In this document: positions 1-9,021 of the stretch, piece after piece
Position numbering within the stretch: position 1 is the first letter of the stretch
Layout: each line of letters opens with the position of its first letter
Source: Bacillota bacterium
Lineage (GTDB): Bacteria; Bacillota; Clostridia; Acetivibrionales; DTU013
Direction: 5' to 3'
DNA length: 64,000 bases
Assembly: GCA_023439545.1 (NCBI GenBank)
Contig: JAEXNT010000019.1
Location: forward strand, 58,710 to 122,709
The notes under the pieces: model-generated
The model's database searches: none
Told to the model about the DNA's origin: nothing
The model's input: the letters and a program-made list of their open reading frames with translations, nothing else
Made by a program: the position numbers and the translations under genes

Positions 1-111
1 ATCAGTATATTTAAAATTTGTCCCGAAAATGCCCCTATAATGCCGTAACATAGTATACATAAAGTGAATATTCTGTAATGTATAAATAATTTCGGATCAG
101 GAGTGATATTA

Positions 112-465
112 ATGCCGATGGACATGGATCATATGCAGGCAATGATGGCGCAGATGCATGCACAGAATTATATGAACGACATGAAGCTGGCTCAGTACTT
201 CCAGTCGATCAGTTCCGTTTATACGAACATGGCGCAGGGAGAGTACGGGATGTACCAGTTCCATTCGGGTCAGGCACCCGGTATGGGGCAAATGCCAGGT
301 ATGGGGCAAACTCCGGGTATGGGGCAAACTCCGGGTATGGGGCAAGCGCCGGGTATGGGGCAAGCGCCGGGTATGGGACAGATGCCCGGTATGGGTCAGC
401 CGACAGGACCGCAGGCTCCAGGGTTGGGACAGCCGATAGGCGCAGGACATGGGCCGGGGCTGTAA
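112..465 (+). CDS. Small Met/Gly-rich PGMGQ-repeat protein
   Basis: The protein has 117 residues. The N-terminal half is Met- and Gln-rich, with many MDMDH/MQAMMAQM-like residues. The C-terminal half is about eight tandem PGMGQ pentapeptides (variants PGMGQA, PGMGQT, PGLGQ). The start at 112 is chosen because CAGGAG lies 8 nt upstream; a GTG three codons earlier overlaps that ribosome site. A hairpin terminator follows. I do not recognise a family. Such Met/Gly/Gln-rich repeat proteins in Clostridia are sometimes spore-coat-like, but nothing here proves it. The opposite-strand open frame is a product of the repeat and is ignored. Confidence 0.7.
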   Translation: MPMDMDHMQAMMAQMHAQNYMNDMKLAQYFQSISSVYTNMAQGEYGMYQFHSGQAPGMGQMPGMGQTPGMGQTPGMGQAPGMGQAPGMGQMPGMGQPTGPQAPGLGQPIGAGHGPGL

Positions 466-508
466 GGTATGTTGTAATTGAAGCATCATTGTTACGGCTG
501 AGTCTGAA

Positions 509-540
509 GGATCCTGTTCATCAAGCAGGGTTCTTTTTTT
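509..540 (+). terminator. Rho-independent terminator
   Basis: An 8-bp stem (GGATCCTG with CAGGGTTC, two G-U pairs) and a 9-nt loop are followed by seven T. It ends the PGMGQ-repeat gene. Confidence 0.7.
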
Positions 541-572
541 ACCTTTTTATGTGCACTTTACTATTCATTTTC

Positions 573-603
573 TTGACTTGGAGTTAGCTCAAGGTGATAT
601 GAT
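573..603 (+). promoter_or_regulatory. MerR-type promoter with 19-bp spacer
   Basis: TTGACT (573-578) and TATGAT (598-603) are separated by 19 bp, the overlong spacer typical of MerR-activated promoters. The spacer carries an imperfect dyad around GAGTTAGCTC. It lies 22 bp before the MerR gene, so autoregulation is likely. Confidence 0.75.
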
Positions 604-625
604 AGCGGTAACGAGGTGAAATCAC

Positions 626-979
626 ATGACTATTGCCGAAGTGAGCGAAAAATACGATATTACCCAGGATACGCTCCGCTATTATGAACGTATTGGGCTG
701 ATCCCCCGCGTGAACCGGAACAAAAGCGGGATGAGAGATTTTAATGAAGACGATTTAAGATGGGTAGAATTTATCAAATGCATGCGGAGCGCAGGCCTTC
801 CGATCGAAACGCTGATGGAGTATGTCAAGCTGTATCAGCAGGGCGATGAAACCATCGACGCAAGAATAAATATTCTGATGGAACAGCGCAGGCAGTTGGT
901 AAAAAGAATGGAAGACATGAAGGAAACTCTGGAGAGGCTGGATATAAAAATAGCAGGATATGAGCGGAGGATCATTTGA
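626..979 (+). CDS. MerR family transcriptional regulator
   Basis: The 117-residue protein opens with the MerR winged-helix signature: helix-turn-helix at about 2-20 and DTLRYYERIGLIP at about 16-28. A dimerisation coiled coil follows at about 75-115 (QRRQLVKRMEDMKETLERLDIKI). There is no C-terminal ligand domain or metal-binding cysteine loop, as in AdhR/YfmP-like regulators. The ribosome site GAGGTG precedes the ATG. It sits upstream of a codirectional aldo/keto reductase, a common pairing for aldehyde- or thiol-stress MerR proteins. The ligand is unknown. Confidence 0.9.
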   Translation: MTIAEVSEKYDITQDTLRYYERIGLIPRVNRNKSGMRDFNEDDLRWVEFIKCMRSAGLPIETLMEYVKLYQQGDETIDARINILMEQRRQLVKRMEDMKETLERLDIKIAGYERRII

Positions 980-1105
980 AATAAAGGTTAGCGAAGCACG
1001 GAAGGATATTTTAAGAGTATGAGTTATCCAAGGTATCCTTCAATGTAAAAGGCTTATGAAATAAGCAAAAATGCATAAACTCTAAACAATTGAGGAGGAG
1101 ATACA

Positions 1106-2218
1106 ATGGCAAAAAAATTGGGATTCGGGCTGATGCGCCTGCCGTTAATCGACCAGGGAGATCCTAAAAGCATCGATCAGGAGCTTGTCAACAAAATGGT
1201 GGATTACTTCCTGGAGAAGGGATTCACCTATTTCGATACGGCATATCCTTATCATCAGGGAATGAGCGAGATTACAGCCAGAAAGGCGCTTGTGGAAAGG
1301 CATCCGAGGAATTCGTTCACATTGGCCGACAAGATGCCTACCTGGATGGTAAGCAAAAATGAGGATTATCGAAGAATTTTCAACGAGCAACTCGACAAAT
1401 GCGGCGTCGAATATTTCGATTACTACCTGCTGCACACACTTGGTGTATCGCTTTACTCGAATTCCGTAAAATACGGAGGATTCGAATTCATGAAAGAATT
1501 GAAGAAGGAAGGCAGGGCAAAGCATATAGGCTTCTCCTTCCACGACAAGGCGGTAGTTCTTGACCGGATACTGACCGAGCATCCCGAAATGGAATTCGTA
1601 CAGCTCCAGATCAACTATATCGACTGGGACAACGAAAGCATCGAGTCACGCAAGTGCTATGAAGTCGCAACAAAGCACAACAAGCCCATCATAGTAATGG
1701 AGCCGGTAAAGGGCGGTTCTCTGGCCAGCATACCCGAGAAAGCGGAGGAGCTTTTCAAGAATTACCACCCGGATATGAGCGTGGCGTCATGGGCTGTACG
1801 TTTCACGGCTTCGCTGGTAAATGTGTTCAAAGTGCTCAGCGGTATGAGCGATTATGAGCAGGTCGTCGATAATATAAGCTATATGCAGGACATGAAGTCT
1901 CTGAACGACGAAGAAAAGGAGCTTGTCAACCTGGCTGCCGGGATAATAAAGGGCATTCCCGTCGTACCATGCACCTCATGCCAGTATTGCGTAGAAGGCT
2001 GTCCGAAAAAGATACCAATACCGAAATACTTTTCGCTGTATAACAACCAGAAGCAATTCAAGCTGGCGCCTTCCCACAGAAATAACTACAACAATCTCGC
2101 ACAGGAATTCGGAAAGGCTTCTGACTGCATCAGCTGCAAACAATGTGAAAAGCACTGCCCACAGCACATAGGCATCGTGGAACAGCTGAAAGAGGTATCC
2201 AGGGTCTTCGACGCATAA
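1106..2218 (+). CDS. Aldo/keto reductase with C-terminal 4Fe-4S ferredoxin domain
   Basis: The 370-residue cytosolic enzyme has an NAD(P)H-dependent TIM-barrel AKR domain (about 1-280) with FDTAYPY, the catalytic-type Lys in LADKMP and His in YYLLH. A ferredoxin-like tail carries two clusters, CxxCxxCxxxCP at about 292 and again at about 343. AKRs with this tail are widespread in Clostridia, and their substrates are mostly unknown. A GAGGAGG ribosome site lies 7 nt before the ATG. The MerR gene just upstream may control it. Confidence 0.9.
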   Translation: MAKKLGFGLMRLPLIDQGDPKSIDQELVNKMVDYFLEKGFTYFDTAYPYHQGMSEITARKALVERHPRNSFTLADKMPTWMVSKNEDYRRIFNEQLDKCGVEYFDYYLLHTLGVSLYSNSVKYGGFEFMKELKKEGRAKHIGFSFHDKAVVLDRILTEHPEMEFVQLQINYIDWDNESIESRKCYEVATKHNKPIIVMEPVKGGSLASIPEKAEELFKNYHPDMSVASWAVRFTASLVNVFKVLSGMSDYEQVVDNISYMQDMKSLNDEEKELVNLAAGIIKGIPVVPCTSCQYCVEGCPKKIPIPKYFSLYNNQKQFKLAPSHRNNYNNLAQEFGKASDCISCKQCEKHCPQHIGIVEQLKEVSRVFDA

Positions 2219-2319
2219 AATTACCGCATTGTAAGAAATTCGCCATTTTGTTATAATTCCCCTGAAGCCGTTTCCCGCAATCGGGTGTATTATGGATAAG
2301 GCTTCCTAGAGGTGCAGGA

Positions 2320-3273
2320 ATGAAACCAAGGCCGAAAATTACAGGCACGATACTGCTTGCGGCGGCGATTGCAGCCTGTATATGGCTTTATGCTTCAGGG
2401 AAGTTCGGAAATTTTACCGGAAATATTACAGAGACAGCAATGTCAACTGATATGGTTTATTCTTCCAACGACGATATTGATACTTCTGAGGAGACAAAAT
2501 TTATGAGCTTCAATGCTATTCCGATAATGACAGGCTTATGGGAAATTACAGACGGGACTGCAGGATCGCCCGCCTTCGTGGATATCTACCTCATCGAGGG
2601 AAACGACAAAGCGCTGGTAATAGACGCAGGCGTCAGCGGAGCGGATCTGTCGAGCTACATAAGGACTCTGACAAGAAAGCCCGCCGAACTGGTGCTTACT
2701 CACGGACACGGCGATCATGTCGCCGCTGCCGGCCAATTCGAAAAGGTATATATGTCTTCGAAGGACTTTGACCTGATAAAACCCTATACAGCCTTCAAGG
2801 ATTTTAAAGACTCAGGCATAAATGACCTCAAAGGCGGAGAGATATTCGACCTGGGAGGCTGTAAGCTCGAAATCGTCCCATTGCCCGGGCATACGCCGGG
2901 ATCAGTGGTCCTGCTCGACAGGGAGAGACAGCTGCTTTTTGCCGGGGATGCCATGGGCTCGAGCTCATTATGGATGCAGCTGCCCGAAAGCGGAACTGTC
3001 GAGGAATATAGGGACGAAATGAGGAATTTTGAAAAATCCATCGAAAGCCTGACAGACCTTAAACCTTATCTGGGCCACAACTGCCTGATGGGGTGCAAGC
3101 CGGACAAGGCTTACATAACCGATACCCGCATTGCCGCTGAAAAAATAGTATCGGGTGAACTGAAAGGAGTCCCTACCGACAGAGAGGATTTTCCCGGAGC
3201 CGTGACCGCTTCCTATGGCCAGATGACGGATTTCCTTTACCGGCCGGAAAAGGTACGGAAGGCCGGAAAATAG
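2320..3273 (+). CDS. Membrane-anchored MBL-fold metallo-hydrolase
   Basis: The 317-residue protein has an N-terminal hydrophobic segment (about 8-25, ILLAAAIAACIWLYA) acting as signal or anchor. The metallo-beta-lactamase fold then shows THGHGDH (about 128-134), PLPGHTPGS, LFAGDA and a late GH. These are the usual zinc or iron ligands of the glyoxalase-II/RNase-Z-like MBL superfamily. The substrate cannot be told from sequence; Cys-rich B1 features are absent. It probably acts outside the membrane. The gene is followed by a bidirectional terminator. Confidence 0.85.
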   Translation: MKPRPKITGTILLAAAIAACIWLYASGKFGNFTGNITETAMSTDMVYSSNDDIDTSEETKFMSFNAIPIMTGLWEITDGTAGSPAFVDIYLIEGNDKALVIDAGVSGADLSSYIRTLTRKPAELVLTHGHGDHVAAAGQFEKVYMSSKDFDLIKPYTAFKDFKDSGINDLKGGEIFDLGGCKLEIVPLPGHTPGSVVLLDRERQLLFAGDAMGSSSLWMQLPESGTVEEYRDEMRNFEKSIESLTDLKPYLGHNCLMGCKPDKAYITDTRIAAEKIVSGELKGVPTDREDFPGAVTASYGQMTDFLYRPEKVRKAGK

Positions 3274-3294
3274 CCGCAGAGTACAGATATAGCA

Positions 3295-3336
3295 AAAGGC
3301 TTTCAAAGCAAATCGCTCTGAAAGCCTTTATTTTTA
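3295..3336. terminator. Bidirectional terminator
   Basis: A perfect 10-bp stem (AAAGGCTTTC with GAAAGCCTTT) is followed by TATTTTTA. It separates the convergent MBL-fold gene (+) from the TPR gene (-). Confidence 0.85.
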
Positions 3337-3343
3337 ATATTAC

Positions 3344-4684
3344 TTACTTTTTATATTTACCAATTAAATCTTTAAATCTTTGTGTATCTTTATACTTTTG
3401 ATAAATTAAATCTTCATCGATATAATCCCAGACAGTACAACCATGCTTTAAAGCTAATTCAGTAAAGTAAAAAAATTCTTCATCTTTTTTTAGTTCCGCA
3501 TAAATTTCTGCTTTAGTAGAGTACGCGTAACCATATTCATTATTAAATTCCAAAGATTTGTTAACAGTCTCAAGTGCATTATCTATTTCACCTGATAGCC
3601 TATAAGTCATAGCTTTTATATTATAAGATTCGGCATAATTATCCGATAATTTAAATAGCTCATCTATATCGTTAAAACTAGATTTAAAATAAGATTTATC
3701 AAGCAATAATCCAAGATGATCATAAGCAACTATTCTGTTTTTTATATACTTCATAATCCCATTTTTATCATTTTCATTTCTGCTAATTTCAATAGCCTTT
3801 GAATAATCATTAACTGCTGATTGTAAATATTTTATTCTTTCCGAATTAGGTTTTAAAATACTTTTTCTTCCTAATCTAGAAAACGCGACACCTCTATTGT
3901 TATAACAAATTGTCGATGTAGGATTGAGTTCTAATGCTTTTGTATATAATTCTATCCGCTGATTATATGCTTGATCATTATCTTCTACTATTGCTAGAGC
4001 TTGGTTAATATATTCAGATGCTTTTGATTTATTCTCGGACGTTTTAGCCTTGCCTTCCGATTCTTTTGCCTTTTCAGCTAATTTTCTCACTTCTTCCCTA
4101 ATATTCTCTAATCCGTTTTTTATGTTATTATAATTACTCTGAATAGTATCGTATTGCTGATTAACTAAATTTTGTGTATCTGTGGCACATAAAGCAGCAG
4201 CTTGTGATTCTGTTTTTACAGATATAAATTCGTCCTTAGCAATTTCAAGTTCACTTTTCGCTAATTTTAAATCTTCTCTTGAAATATGTAGTTCAAATTG
4301 AGATTTTTCTATATCATTTTTATATTTTTCCAATTCTTTTTCAATCTTATCAAACCTATATTTTTGTAAAACATATGTACTAATAGAGCCAATGGCAATA
4401 AAAAGAGTTATTCCTATGGAAAAAACAGCTATCCATATGTTAATGCGATTAATAGCATTATCTGCTGATGATATTAACGAATTTTCATTACTTTCAAAAG
4501 TCTTTATTATCTCTTCTTTATCAAAAGATTCGAAAGATTTTTTTAGTTCAGCATTTTCCTTCTCTAAATCACCTATTTTTTGTCTTAAATCGTTGATTTG
4601 GACATTATAGGTGTCTGCATATACAAAATTTATATTAGTTAATATAGATAATATAAAAACTACGAAAAATAATTTTTTACGCAA
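3344..4684 (-). CDS. Membrane coiled-coil TPR protein, probably foreign
   Basis: The 446-residue protein has an N-terminal signal-like segment (about 4-22), a coiled coil (about 28-60), a membrane segment (about 80-105), a long second coiled coil (about 110-220) and TPR-like helical pairs to the C-terminus (YTKALELNPTS, YNNRGVAFSRLG, DYSKAIEIS, NKSLEFNNEYGYAYSTKAEIY). The start codon is TTG behind a GGGGGGTGAT ribosome site. The gene is far more AT-rich than its neighbours and lies next to a tRNA gene, which suggests horizontal acquisition. A scaffold for protein contacts at the membrane is likely. No enzymatic motif is visible. Confidence 0.8.
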   Translation of the reverse strand: MRKKLFFVVFILSILTNINFVYADTYNVQINDLRQKIGDLEKENAELKKSFESFDKEEIIKTFESNENSLISSADNAINRINIWIAVFSIGITLFIAIGSISTYVLQKYRFDKIEKELEKYKNDIEKSQFELHISREDLKLAKSELEIAKDEFISVKTESQAAALCATDTQNLVNQQYDTIQSNYNNIKNGLENIREEVRKLAEKAKESEGKAKTSENKSKASEYINQALAIVEDNDQAYNQRIELYTKALELNPTSTICYNNRGVAFSRLGRKSILKPNSERIKYLQSAVNDYSKAIEISRNENDKNGIMKYIKNRIVAYDHLGLLLDKSYFKSSFNDIDELFKLSDNYAESYNIKAMTYRLSGEIDNALETVNKSLEFNNEYGYAYSTKAEIYAELKKDEEFFYFTELALKHGCTVWDYIDEDLIYQKYKDTQRFKDLIGKYKK

Positions 4685-4889
4685 TTTTAATCACCCCCCC
4701 TTAAGGAAGAATATTTTTCAATATCTTCATTCTACAAGTTATGACATAATCTTTCAATATAAATAAAAATAATAAGATAAATCAGGTAATATGTATTGGA
4801 AGTACAAGAAAAAACGCTTATATTGCTGTAAAATAAGGTAAATATACGTTTAAGACAAAATTAGCATAAGGCGAAAATGTATAATAAAT

Positions 4890-4920
4890 AAGACCTTCAA
4901 AGTATAATTTTGGAGGTCTT
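4890..4920 (-). terminator. Terminator after tRNA-Arg
   Basis: A 12-bp stem (AAGACCTTCAAA with TTTGGAGGTCTT, one mismatch that pairs as G-U on one strand) encloses a 7-nt loop. On the minus strand it is followed by ATTTATT. Confidence 0.6.
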
Positions 4921-4930
4921 ATTTATTACT

Positions 4931-5005
4931 TGGCGCCCCGGACAGGAATCGAACCCGCATCAGCGGAACCGGAATCCGCTACCTTATCCATTAGGCCACC
5001 GGGGC
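4931..5005 (-). tRNA. tRNA-Arg (CCG)
   Basis: A full cloverleaf reads on the minus strand. The acceptor is GCCCCGG with CCGGGGC, the anticodon stem AGCGGA/TCCGCT holds loop TTCCGGT with anticodon CCG, the T arm contains GTTCGAATC, and CCA is encoded. The length is 75 nt. Confidence 0.95.
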
Positions 5006-5132
5006 ATAGTAACAGGAATCTGCGACAGTCCGCAGAAGGTATATCCGGATCGTTACACAACTATATTATAGCAAAAAGCGAAGTTTTACAACCCGGTCGC
5101 AGAAGATAATTTTGGAATATGGGCTTCCCACT

Positions 5133-5831
5133 TTACTTGAAAAGCTTGAGCACCCAATTCAATATCTGCGTCGCAAAGACCATGCTGAGTATGAAGTTCC
5201 ACGTAAACACGATGATGAAGGTCAGCCTTTTGAATACGGGATTGAACCGGAATAGTACATTTATGCCTCTTGTCACGATCGCCGCCGACCAGACGAAAAT
5301 AAGCATCAGCATAACCAGCGAAAGGTTCTGCATCCAGACGGGGCTGTTGTCCGTTATATTTCGCATAAGGAGATAATAGATGGCGGTCTCAACAGGAACG
5401 ATTATAAAATGCGATATTATATAAACCTTGATGACCTTTGTCAAAGACGCGCTGTGCTGAACCGGAGCCTTGCTTTCAATGCGCGATGAAAATGAAGTAT
5501 AATCCTCTCCGCTGTCCTCTTCACTCATTATAACTTCCTTCTTTTTGAGATAGGAAAAAATATCGTAAAGCGGCACGCCCATGAAAAATACGTCAATAAA
5601 GCCAAGAACGAGTACTGCGACAACAGTCATGAAAACATTGAACAATACTGCATTTAATGGCTTCCCGCTGAAAAGCAGCTTTATATTATTGTTTATATCC
5701 GGCAGCAAAAAATCTATCGCTCCGACCAATACGGCGCCGGCGATCAAGGTAGCTCTCCTGTCCGTAAGGCTTTCGAAAAATCTGGCTGGGTACATCAGAA
5801 TATCCGTAAATCTGGCCATGAATCTGTTCAT
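5133..5831 (-). CDS. Yip1-domain-like integral membrane protein
   Basis: The 232-residue protein has about five hydrophobic segments (around 29-45, 64-90, 140-165, 170-195 and 208-228) and a charged loop (KKKEVIMSEEDSGEDY). The layout resembles bacterial YIP1-family (PF04893-like) membrane proteins, whose function is unknown. The start at 5831 is chosen for GGGGAGA 4 nt upstream; a frame extending 11 codons further has no ribosome site. No adjacent partner gene indicates a pathway. Confidence 0.7.
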   Translation of the reverse strand: MNRFMARFTDILMYPARFFESLTDRRATLIAGAVLVGAIDFLLPDINNNIKLLFSGKPLNAVLFNVFMTVVAVLVLGFIDVFFMGVPLYDIFSYLKKKEVIMSEEDSGEDYTSFSSRIESKAPVQHSASLTKVIKVYIISHFIIVPVETAIYYLLMRNITDNSPVWMQNLSLVMLMLIFVWSAAIVTRGINVLFRFNPVFKRLTFIIVFTWNFILSMVFATQILNWVLKLFK

Positions 5832-6057
5832 ACATTCTCCCCGTGCAACGGATGCTGCCCGCATCCCGATTGGATACTAATAATAATATAACTTGCAGGA
5901 AGCAAAATCAATGCTGATAATTACCTAATAGCGGTTACCGCAACTATGGCTATTCCGCCGCAAGGCATATCACTGGACCCATCGGGCGCAGCAAAACAAA
6001 AAAGTCACGCAGCATTGCCGGTACTGCATGGCTCCAATCTTGAGAGATAAAGGTCTC

Positions 6058-6684
6058 CTATTTGGACAGGGCCCGCATCAAAAATTGCATATGCTCCCTG
6101 ATCATTTTTTGAATGGAAGGGTCGTCGACGGGATTGCCTGCCGCGCTGCCGGCGGCGCCCCCGCTTTCGACTTCAAAATACCTGAGGTAGATCATCAGCA
6201 TGAAGGAGTAGAATTCCCTGGCAACGACCATAGGATCGGCCTCTGCCATAAGACCCTTCTTTATCATCGAATCGAAAACCTTGGCCTGGTATTCCAAAGG
6301 GAAATCGATAAGGCGCCTGATGAAAAAATCGTTTGCCCGTTTGTTCCTGAATCTTTCGATCGAAAGAATGCGCCATATCTTGATAAGCTTGGGGTCCCCG
6401 AAATACATCCTGAAGTTCATGAAGCAAATTTCCATGAATCCCTCCGGATCGGCTTCCTCAATGAGCCTGGCCGCTTCCTCCTCCGGGATGTTCATGCTTT
6501 CGAACCGCTCCAGCAGGTACTCGAATATTTCATCAAGTATCTGCTGCTTGCTGATAAAATGGTTATAAAGCGAGCTCTCCTTAATTCCAACCGCTCTGGT
6601 GATATCCCTTACCGAAACGTCATTATAGCCTTTCTCGGCAAACATATCCATGGCTGTTTGCAATATTTTTTCCCTGGTATTCAA
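6058..6684 (-). CDS. TetR/AcrR family transcriptional regulator
   Basis: The 208-residue protein has an N-terminal TetR HTH (TREKILQTAMDMFAEKGYNDVSVRDIT, SLYNHF), followed by an all-helical ligand domain. The start is read as TTG at 6684 because GAGGTG lies 7 nt upstream, inside the end of the flavoprotein gene; an ATG at 6708 would overlap that gene. It is translationally coupled to the FMN-reductase-like gene. Two palindromes in the shared promoter (7518-7561) are the expected operators. The inducer is unknown. Confidence 0.9.
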   Translation of the reverse strand: MNTREKILQTAMDMFAEKGYNDVSVRDITRAVGIKESSLYNHFISKQQILDEIFEYLLERFESMNIPEEEAARLIEEADPEGFMEICFMNFRMYFGDPKLIKIWRILSIERFRNKRANDFFIRRLIDFPLEYQAKVFDSMIKKGLMAEADPMVVAREFYSFMLMIYLRYFEVESGGAAGSAAGNPVDDPSIQKMIREHMQFLMRALSK

Positions 6685-6688
6685 ACAA

Positions 6689-7477
6689 TTACACCTCGTC
6701 ATATCCAATATATATTTTTTTCATCATGTTTTTTGCAATACCTGCAATACAGGCAACAGCGACCTTTTTGAAGATATTGATCCTGACCGGGTAATAGAAA
6801 GCCTTGTTCCACAGCTGCTTTTCGCTCCAGTATTCATAATCCTGCGGGTTCGAATCCTTGCAGGCTTTTGCGTTCATCTTCCATATATTGAACATCATGA
6901 GCCTGCCTACACTTGGTATCTGTGGCCTGTTGCCTCTTGTCTCCCTCAGGAAGAGCTCAGCCTTCTTGTGTATATCCCGATCGCATTTAGACCTGTATGC
7001 GGGTTTGAGCGCCTCGTAATGCGGTATGCCGAGCTCGCCCATCCATGTGCCGCCCCAGCTCTCCACATTTGTCCTCAGCAGCTTGAAGACTTCCTTGAAC
7101 ATGCCTCCGCCGCTCGATATGCCGAAAAATTTGACCCCGAACATTTCAGGCCTGTGCCAGAGAAAAGTAAAGTAGTCGAGGAACTTTTTCATCAACGATG
7201 TTACGCTCTGGTTATAGACAGGCGACGCAAGTATGATCGCATCCGCCGAGAGCATTTTCCCCTGAAGCTCTTTTACTCTGGCGCTTTCCTTGCAATAATC
7301 GCGGCCTTTCAAAATACAGTTATGGCAGCCGACACAATCCGAAAACCCTTCCCTGGCAAGCATCATATACTCGACGTCCACTTCCTCGGTCTTTGCCAAT
7401 TCACCGGCAAATCTATTTACCGCCTGGTATGTTTCACCCTTCCTCGGACTTCCGATAATAGCCAGAATTTTTTTCAT
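6689..7477 (-). CDS. Flavodoxin-fold NAD(P)H-dependent FMN reductase-like protein
   Basis: The 262-residue protein begins KILAIIGSPRKGETYQ, the FMN phosphate-binding loop of the NADPH-dependent FMN reductase/iron-sulfur flavoprotein family. A CVGCHNCILKG segment at about 50-60 resembles the compact Cys motif of iron-sulfur flavoproteins, but only a few Cys are present. SPVYNQSVTSLMKKFLD is the typical second flavin loop. The start at 7477 is chosen for GAGGGG 8 nt upstream. It is the first gene of an operon with the TetR regulator and is probably repressed by it. It likely reduces a quinone, nitro compound or similar electrophile. Confidence 0.85.
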   Translation of the reverse strand: MKKILAIIGSPRKGETYQAVNRFAGELAKTEEVDVEYMMLAREGFSDCVGCHNCILKGRDYCKESARVKELQGKMLSADAIILASPVYNQSVTSLMKKFLDYFTFLWHRPEMFGVKFFGISSGGGMFKEVFKLLRTNVESWGGTWMGELGIPHYEALKPAYRSKCDRDIHKKAELFLRETRGNRPQIPSVGRLMMFNIWKMNAKACKDSNPQDYEYWSEKQLWNKAFYYPVRINIFKKVAVACIAGIAKNMMKKIYIGYDEV

Positions 7478-7517
7478 TTTAAACACCCCTCGAATAACTC
7501 TGCTTACTCTTAATCAT

Positions 7518-7566
7518 ACTAACAACTGTTAGTCTAATCGTATACTAACAGTCGTTAGTATGTCAA
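7518..7566 (-). promoter_or_regulatory. TetR-controlled promoter with two operators
   Basis: On the minus strand TTGACA (7561-7566) and TACGAT (7537-7542) form a promoter. A perfect palindrome ATACTAACAGTCGTTAGTAT (7542-7561) fills the spacer. A second, ACTAACA-AC-TGTTAGT (7518-7533), lies just downstream. Their centres are 26 bp apart. Repression by the downstream TetR protein is inferred. Confidence 0.85.
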
Positions 7567-7765
7567 GGAGGTTTTTACATAAAATACACTGGTATCGCAA
7601 AATGCGGTAAAGACTTACACAAGGGTTAAAGTTGAACTGGCAGAAATAATATTATATACTATTCCAATACGCTGAGTTATCAAAAAGACTAGTGATACCG
7701 GCTTATGCCGGCATTGTATCGTCTGCTCTGAGAAGCTGCACAGACAGACGTATTGAGGAGACTAT

Positions 7766-8848
7766 ATGCTTTATCCATTGAAGTTTAAACCATTGTATAA
7801 AGACTACGTATGGGGCGGAAGAAATCTGGCGCTGCTCGGCAAGAGCCTTCCTGATGAAGGGATCGTCGCCGAGAGCTGGGAGGTAGCCTGTCATAAGAAC
7901 GGCACAAGTATTATCGCAAACGGGGAATACGAAGGCGTTTCGCTTACGGAGCTGATTAAGCAGCTCGGACGGCCGCTGGTCGGCGCTTCGCTTTCTCAGA
8001 AGGACGTCGACAAGTTCCCGCTTCTGGTCAAATTCATAGACGCCGAAAATAATCTTTCGGTACAGGTGCACCCCGATGATACCTTTGCCAGGAAATATGA
8101 AAACGGTGAAAACGGTAAAAACGAAATGTGGTATATAGTAAGCGCCATGCCGGGTGCAAAACTGGTGTATGACGTAGTCCCAGGCACCACACGTGATAAA
8201 TTCGCGGCAGCACTTGAAGAAAACTATGTGGAGAGCTGTCTTAAGACTGTAGAAGTATTTTCGGGCGACGTAATCGACATACCTGCGGGGGTAGTGCACG
8301 CTATCGGCAAGGGTATCATACTGGCCGAGGTACAGCAAAATTCCGATACGACATACAGAGTGTATGATTATGGCCGTGTCGGGAGAGAGCTGCACATTGA
8401 AAAAGCGCTTCAGGTAATTGATTTCGACTCGAAAGGCCGTCTTGAAAAATATACGGGCATCAGGTTGCCGCTGGGCAGCGGATGTTCAAAAAGAATCGTC
8501 ATAGCCAATCAGTTTTTCTGCACCGAAGTATATGATATAAGGGGCAGCGTTACGGAAAAAGCTGATGGGAGCAAGTTTGCCATTTATGTATTTACATTGG
8601 GCAGTGGAATAATAAGCTGGAAGAATAACGGGCAACAATGCGAATTGACGGTGCGTGCCGGCGACTCCGTACTCATTCCGGCCACATTGGGTGATTACGT
8701 GATTAGCGGCTCTTTTTCGGCAATAAAAACGTATTTACCCAACATCGAGTCGGATGTCCTGGAGCCACTGCTAAGTGCGGGGATGACTATAGAAGATATC
8801 ATAACCCGTATAGGAGGAATAAAATCGTTTATCACATCCAATAAATAA
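7766..8848 (+). CDS. manA: Mannose-6-phosphate isomerase, class I
   Basis: The 360-residue enzyme interconverts fructose-6-phosphate and mannose-6-phosphate. The family opening is clear (PLKFKPLYKDYVWGGRNLA). The zinc and active-site motif is VQVHPDD (about 93-99), with EMWYI next and IDIPAGVVHAIG (about 171-182) as the second metal-binding strand. It is longer than the about 315-residue Bacillus enzymes because of a fuller C-terminal jelly-roll domain. It appears monocistronic, with GAGGAG 8 nt before the ATG. Confidence 0.93.
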   Translation: MLYPLKFKPLYKDYVWGGRNLALLGKSLPDEGIVAESWEVACHKNGTSIIANGEYEGVSLTELIKQLGRPLVGASLSQKDVDKFPLLVKFIDAENNLSVQVHPDDTFARKYENGENGKNEMWYIVSAMPGAKLVYDVVPGTTRDKFAAALEENYVESCLKTVEVFSGDVIDIPAGVVHAIGKGIILAEVQQNSDTTYRVYDYGRVGRELHIEKALQVIDFDSKGRLEKYTGIRLPLGSGCSKRIVIANQFFCTEVYDIRGSVTEKADGSKFAIYVFTLGSGIISWKNNGQQCELTVRAGDSVLIPATLGDYVISGSFSAIKTYLPNIESDVLEPLLSAGMTIEDIITRIGGIKSFITSNK

Positions 8849-9021
8849 TACAATACGAGTAAGCCCGGATATGGCCTTTCGAAAAAAAGCGAAATTTGTC
8901 GAAATGTTTTCCTTACATTTTTTGTATAATAGTTTCCATTTATTTCATTCCTGTGATATACTACCATATGGTTCTATACATATTTTGTAAATATATGGTA
9001 TTATTAGCGGAGTAATGCAAA

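Noticed and set aside
109..489. Long minus-strand frame opposite the PGMGQ gene
   Set aside because: It is the mirror of the repeat; no ribosome site and an odd His/Leu-rich composition.
6028..7513. Long plus-strand frames over the TetR and flavoprotein genes
   Set aside because: Antisense shadows; both minus-strand genes have clear family motifs.
8880..9021. Possible riboswitch before the GGDEF gene
   Set aside because: Only a short AT-rich palindrome is visible; no recognised aptamer core.
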